This document shows, one piece after another, positions 58,461 through 64,000 of a DNA stretch of 64,000 nucleotides. How positions within the stretch are numbered: the first letter of the stretch is position 1; each line of letters opens with the position of its first letter. The position numbers and the translations under genes are program-made. The notes below the pieces were generated by a model. That model was not told the origin of the DNA. It was given only the letters and a program-made list of their open reading frames with translations, and did no database searches. The DNA is from Alphaproteobacteria bacterium (GTDB taxonomy: Bacteria > Pseudomonadota > Alphaproteobacteria > CACIAM-22H2). The stretch is from positions 97,423 to 161,422 of the forward strand of contig WGNX01000001.1 of the NCBI GenBank assembly GCA_016124335.1, in the 5' to 3' direction.

Positions 58461-59402
58461 ATGGCGCACGGACGTCCTGACAATGCGCATGGGCATCACC
58501 ACCATCACGGGCACGATCATGCCCATGCGCCTGCGGATTTCGGGCGGGCGTTCACGATCGGCATTGCCCTGAATATCGCGTTCGTGGTCACCGAAGCGGC
58601 ATTCGGGATTGCCGCGAACTCGATGGCGCTTCTGGCTGATGCCGGACACAACCTTTCCGACGTTCTCGGACTGATGATTGCCTGGTCGGCCGCCGTGCTG
58701 GCGAAGCGGGCGCCGAGCACCCGCTTCACGTTCGGCATGCGGGGGGCGTCGATCCTTTCGGCGCTATTCAACGCACTCGTGCTGCTGGTCGCCGTCGGGG
58801 CGATCGCTTGGGAATCAACGCAGCGTCTGCTCAACCCCGAACCGATTGCGGGAACGACTGTCATCGCCATCGCGGCGATCGGCATCGCAATCAACGGATT
58901 CACGGCATCGCTGTTCGCATCGGGCCGGAAAGGCGATCTCAATATCCGTGGCGCGTACCTGCACATGGCCGCCGACGCCGTCATTTCGGCTGGCGTCGTC
59001 GTGGCTGGCCTGTTGGCGATACTGACGGGCTGGCTGTGGATCGATCCCGTCGCAAGCCTTGCGATCGTCGCGGCGATCGTCTGGGGAACCTGGTCGCTGC
59101 TGCGCGACAGCCTTGCGATGACGCTGGGCGGCGTGCCCGCAGGCATCGACGCCAAAGCCGTGCGCGCGCTGATCGCAGCCCGGCCGGGCGTCGCCGACCT
59201 GCACGACCTCCACATCTGGGCGACCAGCACCACGCAGACGGCACTCTCGGTGCATCTCGTGATGCCGGGCGGTCACCCCGGCGATGCTTTCCTCGCCAGC
59301 CTTGCCGACGAACTGAAGGCACATCACGCGATCGGCCATGCCACCGTCCAGATCGAGACCGACGCAAACGCCTGCCCGCTCGCCCGTGGCTGCGCGGCAT
59401 GA
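58461..59402 (+). CDS. Cation diffusion facilitator, ZitB/CzcD-like zinc exporter
   Basis: The 313-residue protein has a His-rich N-terminus ([13 protein letters not shown]), six membrane segments, and the zinc site [13 protein letters not shown] and [11 protein letters not shown]. The C-terminal cytoplasmic domain has [19 protein letters not shown], typical of ZitB. It exports zinc and perhaps other divalent ions. The stop overlaps the macrodomain gene by 4 bases (ATGA). Confidence 0.94.
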   Translation: MAHGRPDNAHGHHHHHGHDHAHAPADFGRAFTIGIALNIAFVVTEAAFGIAANSMALLADAGHNLSDVLGLMIAWSAAVLAKRAPSTRFTFGMRGASILSALFNALVLLVAVGAIAWESTQRLLNPEPIAGTTVIAIAAIGIAINGFTASLFASGRKGDLNIRGAYLHMAADAVISAGVVVAGLLAILTGWLWIDPVASLAIVAAIVWGTWSLLRDSLAMTLGGVPAGIDAKAVRALIAARPGVADLHDLHIWATSTTQTALSVHLVMPGGHPGDAFLASLADELKAHHAIGHATVQIETDANACPLARGCAA

Positions 59403-59923
59403 CGGCCGCCGCAATGATGCGCGCCGAATCCGGCGACATTGTTCGAGCGGATGCCGACGCGATCGTGAATGCTGCAAATGAAACGCTTCTTGGCGGCGGC
59501 GGGGTGGACGGCGCCATTCATCGCGCCGCCGGACCCGATTTGCTTGCGCATTGCCGTACGCTGGGCGGCTGCCCTACCGGCGAAGCCCGGATAACACCCG
59601 GTTTCCGTCTGCGGGCGCGGCACATCATCCACACGGTTGGGCCGGTATGGCAGGGCGGAAATGCGCGCGAAGATGCGCTTCTCCAAAGCTGCTATCGCAA
59701 TGTCATGGCGCTTGCCCGGCGGCACGGCGTACGCAGCATCGCGTTTCCGGCGATATCGACCGGCGTCTACCGGTTTCCGGTCGATCGGGCGACGGCGATT
59801 GCCGTGTCGACGGTTCATGTCGAGTTGGCACAAGGCTCGGTTACGGATGTCCTGTTCGTCTGCTTCAATGCCCCTGCCCTCGCCGCGTATCGCGCGGAAA
59901 TCGGGCGAATAAACTTGCCGTAG
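59399..59923 (+). CDS. Macrodomain protein, O-acetyl-ADP-ribose deacetylase-like
   Basis: The 174-residue protein is a macrodomain of the YmdB/MacroD type: [40 protein letters not shown], and [12 protein letters not shown]. It binds ADP-ribose derivatives and should deacetylate O-acetyl-ADP-ribose or remove ADP-ribose from proteins. It is translationally coupled to a zinc exporter gene (ATGA). Confidence 0.94.
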   Translation: MTAAAMMRAESGDIVRADADAIVNAANETLLGGGGVDGAIHRAAGPDLLAHCRTLGGCPTGEARITPGFRLRARHIIHTVGPVWQGGNAREDALLQSCYRNVMALARRHGVRSIAFPAISTGVYRFPVDRATAIAVSTVHVELAQGSVTDVLFVCFNAPALAAYRAEIGRINLP

Positions 59924-59952
59924 CCGCGCGCCTGCATTAACGCAGACCAAGC

Positions 59953-60729
59953 ATGCTCTCCGCGATCGCCATTGAACGGGTTGCGAATCTGCTGATCGAG
60001 GTTGCGGACATCGCGATCCTCCCGCGATTTCGCGCGCTGGATTCAGCCGATATCGCCCTCAAGGGACCGAACGACTATGTGACGGCCGCCGATCTCGACG
60101 CCGAGGCGCGCCTGACCCCCGCCCTCGCCGCGCTTCTAGCGGGAAGTGCCGTCGTCGGCGAGGAAGCGGTCGCCAAGGACCGGGCCGTGCTCGACCGGCT
60201 TGGAAAACCTGCACCTGTCTGGATCATCGATCCGCTGGACGGGACCGCAAATTTCGCCGGAAGCCGGGCGCCTTTTTGCATGATTGTGGCGCTGGCCCTG
60301 GGTGGCGAACCGATCGCCGGCTGGATCTATGAGCCCCTGACCGGTGACATGCTCGTCGCAGAACGCGGCGCCGGTGCGCGATTCAACGGCGCGCCGGTCC
60401 GGCTGGCTCCCGGACCCGACATCTCGGTCTACGGAAAGACGTTGCGCCGGAAGGCCGAGGAGTCAGGCCGATTTGGCCGCTTCGTTGACGAGCGCTGCGC
60501 GGGTGCGGTCTATCTCGATCTCGCGCGCGGCCGGCTCGGCACGGCGTGCTTTACCCGGACCCTGCCGTGGGACCATTCCGCGGGCGCGCTGGCCGTGCGC
60601 GAGGCCGGCGGCCATGCCGCATTCCTCGACAACGCGGCACCCTACGACGCCCGCCGGCATGTGGGGCCCTTGCTGCTTTCCACCTCGCAAGCGGCTTGGG
60701 AGCGCGCCGCCGAGGTGTTGCGCAGCTAG
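59953..60729 (+). CDS. Inositol monophosphatase-family enzyme
   Basis: The 258-residue protein has the IMPase metal motifs: VVGEEA (Glu), IIDPLDGTANFAG (Asp-Pro-Leu-Asp-Gly-Thr) and the later WDHSAGALAVREAGG. It could be inositol monophosphatase, a histidinol-phosphatase of the HisN type or a related sugar phosphatase. It converges on a membrane protein gene, overlapping its end by 4 bases (CTAG). Confidence 0.92.
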   Translation: MLSAIAIERVANLLIEVADIAILPRFRALDSADIALKGPNDYVTAADLDAEARLTPALAALLAGSAVVGEEAVAKDRAVLDRLGKPAPVWIIDPLDGTANFAGSRAPFCMIVALALGGEPIAGWIYEPLTGDMLVAERGAGARFNGAPVRLAPGPDISVYGKTLRRKAEESGRFGRFVDERCAGAVYLDLARGRLGTACFTRTLPWDHSAGALAVREAGGHAAFLDNAAPYDARRHVGPLLLSTSQAAWERAAEVLRS

Positions 60730-62129
60730 AGCCGCCACCAGGCGATAAGCCCGAACAGCATGAAGCAGACAATGGCCCACGGCGTGCTCCATCGGCGGAA
60801 GACCGATGGATCGCGCTCCATGATGCGGGCCATCAGCATCGTCCCGCCCGAATAGGGCGACAGGGTCGCCGAAAGGCTCCAGCCGACCTGGAGCGCGATG
60901 ACGAGTTCGAACGGCGTCAATGGCATATGCCGCATTCCCATGACGGCGCCGCCGGCAATGGCACTCGTGACGAGCGCCACGATCCCGAACTGCGAACCGA
61001 TCACCACGAAAAGCACGATCGTCATCGCAAGGATGAACCCTGACGGCTGCCAAGCATCCAGCAGCGCCGACGCACCGAACCGCTGCAGAAGCGTGGCAAG
61101 GGTGACGCCGAGGAAGCTTGCGGCACCCAGAACGATCTGCTCGCCGCGCGCCTCGGGCACGAAGCGGTGCAGATTGACCCGAAGGCGCCTTCCCGTCGCC
61201 GGAAAAGCGGCAAAGGTGCCCGCCCGCACGTACTGGACATAAAGCCAGACGATCGCGAATAGTCCGGCGAACCAGGCGATCGATTCGATCATCCCGAACC
61301 TGAAGAGCGCCTTGGCGCCCAGGACGCTTGCGACCAGCCCGAGGATGATGCCGACCATCGGAAGCACGTCGCTGACCGGCGGCGGCGGCCCGGTCCGCGG
61401 GATCGAGCGACGGCGCGAGGGTGGCCACTTGATCCGGTCGACGATCCAGCCGACCGCAAGGAAAAGACCCGCGATCGACAATGCCGGCAGGCAGATATCG
61501 AACCAGCTGACCGAGCGGATCATCGACAGCGTGAACGCGACGGAAATCGCCATCGGCGACCAGACGAGCATCGAGAAGAAGCCCTGCAGCAAGGCCACGT
61601 TCATGCGTTCTTCGCGGATCGCCACGACTTCGGGATCGCCTCCCGCCGCCTCGAGCGTGTTCGACCGCTTGATCAGCGTCGCAAGCAGCGTGACGGCCCC
61701 CATGTTGAGCGCGATGCCGAAACCATGGCCGCCCAGAGCGATTGCAAGGAAACGCCAGCTGGGCGACTGCCGGATAAGCCAGTTTCCGGCACGCCGCACC
61801 GCCCGCGACGTGCGCGCCGCATCGCGCAGCAGGCCAAGCGACGTCATCAGTGCGACGAATTCGGCGCCCCGGTCGAGCGCCACGCCAAGGATCGAGCGCC
61901 ATTCGCCACCCAGCGCCGCGACGGCAACGGCCGAGGCGAGTGCGCCGGCAAGAAACGCCCGTTCGGTCGATCGGGTGCGCCCGAACACGCCGACAAGCCA
62001 ACAGACGATCAGGACGAGAACGAGCGGCCGAACAAGGGCCGGTCCTGCGAGGCTTTGGACGAGGACCGCCGCCGTGATCGCCACGGGAAGCCAAGCCGCC
62101 GTCACGGGATGACGCTCCAACATATTCAC
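60726..62129 (-). CDS. Large multi-pass membrane protein, putative permease
   Basis: The 467-residue protein has about 12 hydrophobic segments. Characteristic parts are GHGFGIALNMGAVTLLATL, NVALLQGFFSMLVWSPMA, and LQVGWSLSATLSPYSGGTML. The paired inner helix-break motifs look like those of Na+/H+ or organic-anion transporters of the ion-transporter superfamily. I cannot name the substrate. A GTG at 62129 and an ATG at 62123 are both possible starts. Confidence 0.75.
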   Translation of the reverse strand: MNMLERHPVTAAWLPVAITAAVLVQSLAGPALVRPLVLVLIVCWLVGVFGRTRSTERAFLAGALASAVAVAALGGEWRSILGVALDRGAEFVALMTSLGLLRDAARTSRAVRRAGNWLIRQSPSWRFLAIALGGHGFGIALNMGAVTLLATLIKRSNTLEAAGGDPEVVAIREERMNVALLQGFFSMLVWSPMAISVAFTLSMIRSVSWFDICLPALSIAGLFLAVGWIVDRIKWPPSRRRSIPRTGPPPPVSDVLPMVGIILGLVASVLGAKALFRFGMIESIAWFAGLFAIVWLYVQYVRAGTFAAFPATGRRLRVNLHRFVPEARGEQIVLGAASFLGVTLATLLQRFGASALLDAWQPSGFILAMTIVLFVVIGSQFGIVALVTSAIAGGAVMGMRHMPLTPFELVIALQVGWSLSATLSPYSGGTMLMARIMERDPSVFRRWSTPWAIVCFMLFGLIAWWRL

Positions 62130-62203
62130 GATCGAATCTCGCCCGGCCGGCTTGCGCTGGCAAGCACGCCGTCGAACACATATAGTCGCAGGGAACGTGT
62201 CTG

Positions 62204-62962
62204 ATGGGGGTTTTCTTGAACTTGCGCATCGGCGCGCTCGCCCTGACGCTGCTGGCCGTTTCGCTTATGGCACGCACCGCCGGTAGTGCCGAGGCGGTCG
62301 ATCTCGAACTCGTTCTGGCGGTGGACGTCTCTCGGTCGATCGACGAACGGGAATACGATCTGCAGCGGCGCGGCTATGTCAACGCGCTGACCCACCCCAA
62401 TGTACTCGCCGCCATCCATGCGACGCCGAGCGGCCGGATCGCCGTGACGCTCGTCGAATGGTCGGGGGCCGATTTCCAGAAGGTCGTCGTCCCGTGGATG
62501 GCGATTTCCGATGCCGCTTCGGCCCAGGAGTTCGCGGACCGGCTGCTTGTCGAACCCCGCTCGTTTTGGGGATGGACGTCGATTTCGGGCGCCATCGACT
62601 TTTCCGCTGGCCTCTTCGGCAAGGTTTACGAAGGAAGACGCCGCGTCATCGACGTGTCGGGCGATGGCGTGAACAACTCCGGACGACCCGCTTCGGACGC
62701 CCGCGATGACGCGCTCGCACGCGGGATCGGGATCAACGGCCTGGTCATCATGAACGATCCGCAGCCAAGTTTCAGGGGCGTCCCGCAACCGCCGCTCGAC
62801 GAATTCTACCGGGAAAACGTCATCGGCGGGCCGGGCGCATTCGTCATTGCCGTGGACGATTTCGAAAGCTTCGCGTATGCGATGGTCAACAAGCTGGTCA
62901 AGGAGGTCGCATCGCTCCCGACCGATCCATCCCTGCGTTTGGCCCTGACGAAGTCGGAATGA
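62204..62962 (+). CDS. DUF1194 VWA-domain secreted protein
   Basis: The 252-residue protein has a signal peptide (LRIGALALTLLAVSLMA, cleavage near GSAEA) and a von Willebrand A-like fold. The metal-ion MIDAS is VDVSRSID, with DVSGDGVNN later. The segments VTLVEWSG and GWTSISGAIDFS are typical of DUF1194. It is exported and may bind divalent metals or partner proteins. Its stop overlaps the next start by 4 bases (ATGA). Confidence 0.9.
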   Translation: MGVFLNLRIGALALTLLAVSLMARTAGSAEAVDLELVLAVDVSRSIDEREYDLQRRGYVNALTHPNVLAAIHATPSGRIAVTLVEWSGADFQKVVVPWMAISDAASAQEFADRLLVEPRSFWGWTSISGAIDFSAGLFGKVYEGRRRVIDVSGDGVNNSGRPASDARDDALARGIGINGLVIMNDPQPSFRGVPQPPLDEFYRENVIGGPGAFVIAVDDFESFAYAMVNKLVKEVASLPTDPSLRLALTKSE

Positions 62963-63864
62963 CACAGCCGGACAATTCAACGGCCTATCTGGCCGCCGAC
63001 GGCTTCATCGAGCCGTTGCGCGAAGAACTGGGTGACGTGAGCGAAGAGCATGGCCGCCTGCTGATTGCACCAGGTGCGCCACGGGCAGCGGCATGGGCAC
63101 AAAACATCTGGCTCGAGCCGATGCGCCTGCCCGCCCCGTCGATCGGGCAGGCCGCAAAGGCACTGCGGGCGATCCAGCGGAATTGGGCGCTCTACGACTT
63201 CGCGCATCACCGGCGCGCCGCGTTGATCGTTGGCGAACTGCCGAAGGTATCGGCAAAGCCGCTTGCGTTCGGAACCGTTCCGCCAGCTGCACCGCTCGGC
63301 TCGTGGACGCTGATCGATCCGCAGACCGTTCTGGCGAGTGCACGATGCACCAGCCCGTTTCCCAACGGCGAATGCCGTTTCGTCGAGGACAAGTCCGGAC
63401 CGCCGAGCCGGGCCTATCTGAAACTGTGGGAGGCACTGACTCTCGGCGGCGTGATGCCGCAGCCAGGCGAGCGGTGCGTCGATCTTGGTGCCTCGCCGGG
63501 CGGCTGGACATGGGTTCTCGCGAAGCTCGGCGCAAGCGTCCTGGCCGTGGACAAGGCCCCGCTCGATCCCTCTGTCGCGGCAATGCCGGGCGTGGAATGG
63601 CGCAAGGCGAGCGCATTCGGACTGACACCGCCGGAAATCGGCCCGGTTGACTGGCTGTTCAGCGACGTCATCTGCTATCCCGAACGCCTGTTCGAACTTG
63701 TCGAACGCTGGCGGGCAAGCGGGCTTGCAAGGCGAATCGTCTGCACGATCAAATTTCAGGGCGAAACCGACCATGTAACCGCGCGCCGTTTCGCGGGCCT
63801 GCCGGGCTCGCGCCTGCGGCACCTCTTTCATAACAAGCACGAGCTCTGCTGGTCGTCGTTCTAG
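62959..63864 (+). CDS. RlmM-like 23S rRNA 2'-O-ribose methyltransferase
   Basis: The 301-residue protein has an FtsJ-like SAM site (CVDLGASPGGWTWVLAKLG), an acidic middle motif (DWLFSDVICYPERL) and the catalytic KFQGETDH near the end. This matches the COG2933 family of RlmM, which methylates C2498 of 23S rRNA. The N-terminal THUMP-like domain is short. It ends LFHNKHELCWSSF; the TAG stop codon coincides with the left end of an IS630-type element, so a few C-terminal residues may have been changed or lost. Confidence 0.85.
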   Translation: MTQPDNSTAYLAADGFIEPLREELGDVSEEHGRLLIAPGAPRAAAWAQNIWLEPMRLPAPSIGQAAKALRAIQRNWALYDFAHHRRAALIVGELPKVSAKPLAFGTVPPAAPLGSWTLIDPQTVLASARCTSPFPNGECRFVEDKSGPPSRAYLKLWEALTLGGVMPQPGERCVDLGASPGGWTWVLAKLGASVLAVDKAPLDPSVAAMPGVEWRKASAFGLTPPEIGPVDWLFSDVICYPERLFELVERWRASGLARRIVCTIKFQGETDHVTARRFAGLPGSRLRHLFHNKHELCWSSF

Positions 63865-64000
63865 AGCGTGATTGTTTCAGGGTGAAGCGTAACCGGCGTT
63901 TCTGAAGTAGTTTGCGCATTCGTCTGGCGCGAAGTGCTGGAGGAGCGTTCCGATGCGCCGCCACGTGGCGTCGACGGAGCGTTCTGCCGCTTTGCGTAGC
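63864..64000 (-). mobile_element. End of an IS630-family insertion sequence, cut by the window edge
   Basis: The element starts with GAGCGTGATTGTTTCAGGG just past a TA dinucleotide (63862-63863), the target that IS630/Tc1-mariner elements duplicate. The rest of the window is the 3' end of its transposase on the minus strand. The left part of the inverted repeat can be seen; the other end is outside. Confidence 0.75.
63877..64000 (-). CDS. IS630-family transposase, C-terminal part
   Basis: About 40 residues are visible and end in LRKAAERSVDATWRRIG, then LLQHFAPDECANYFRNAG and YASP before the stop. This is the standard C-terminus of IS630-type DDE transposases. The N-terminus and catalytic core lie beyond base 64000. 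Confidence 0.85.
   Translation of the reverse strand, partial: LRKAAERSVDATWRRIGTLLQHFAPDECANYFRNAGYASP

Noticed and set aside
58461..58540. His-rich stretch as an unusual metal-binding peptide
   Set aside because: Such N-terminal His clusters are normal in ZitB/CzcD-type zinc exporters.

Overview
The window is dense, high-GC chromosomal DNA with almost no intergenic space. Gene content and order point to an alphaproteobacterium. The signs are carA-carB-greA in a row, a 41-residue zinc-less ribosomal protein L36, the xseB-ispA-dxs-tlyA run, and pdxH / glycine-zipper lipoprotein / fabI / aroC in series. I cannot name a genus from the sequence; a Rhodospirillales-like lineage is only a guess. 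No rRNA, tRNA, CRISPR array or prophage was seen. The only mobile DNA is the end of an IS630-type element at the right edge.

Layout. 1-5.7 kb (minus): a truncated secreted HAD acid phosphatase, greA, carB and carA. 6-11 kb: an LmrA/YxaF-like TetR regulator, the glycolate oxidase operon glcD-glcE-glcF, and rpmJ with a clear promoter and terminator. 11.2-14.6 kb (plus): an HD-GYP protein, a soluble Aer-like PAS protein and a chemoreceptor with a C-terminal PilZ domain, which reads as a split energy-taxis receptor tied to c-di-GMP. 14.6-17.1 kb (minus): a methyltransferase, a small secreted protein and the AzlCD amino-acid exporter. 17.2-29.3 kb: a carbohydrate locus. A LacI regulator and a sugar-acid dehydratase diverge from an ABC sugar importer (ATPase, binding protein, two permeases) and a YicI-like GH31 glycosidase; two LacI-type operators lie in the divergent promoter. 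A DMT exporter, a lactonase-like amidohydrolase and an aldose epimerase follow. 

29.4-38.2 kb: an unrecognised 407-residue protein preceded by a tandem repeat, then RidA-like, creatininase-like, PadR-like and SDR genes, two small conserved-looking unknowns, a tandem universal stress protein, a phosphotransferase-kinase fusion, a cation efflux protein and pdxH. 38.3-42.6 kb (plus): a lipoprotein, fabI, aroC, a small membrane protein and a NupC-type nucleoside transporter. 42.6-49.5 kb (minus): tlyA, dxs, ispA and xseB (isoprenoid precursor operon), then sthA, a CBS protein and a patatin phospholipase. 49.6-51.7 kb (minus): a histone-deacetylase-like amidohydrolase and a cNMP-binding/EAL protein. 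52-57.8 kb (plus): an RND efflux pair, an FAD oxidoreductase and an ArsR regulator with a BigR/SqrR-like cysteine pair. 57.8-63.9 kb: a secreted unknown, a zinc-type CDF exporter, a macrodomain protein, an inositol-phosphatase-family enzyme, a large membrane protein (minus), a DUF1194 VWA protein and an RlmM-like methyltransferase whose stop codon sits on the IS630 junction.

Two themes recur. Signalling: three proteins (HD-GYP, MCP-PilZ, cNMP-EAL) would make, break or sense c-di-GMP. Compactness: many genes overlap by ATGA or TGATG, and five convergent pairs overlap by exactly 4 bases.
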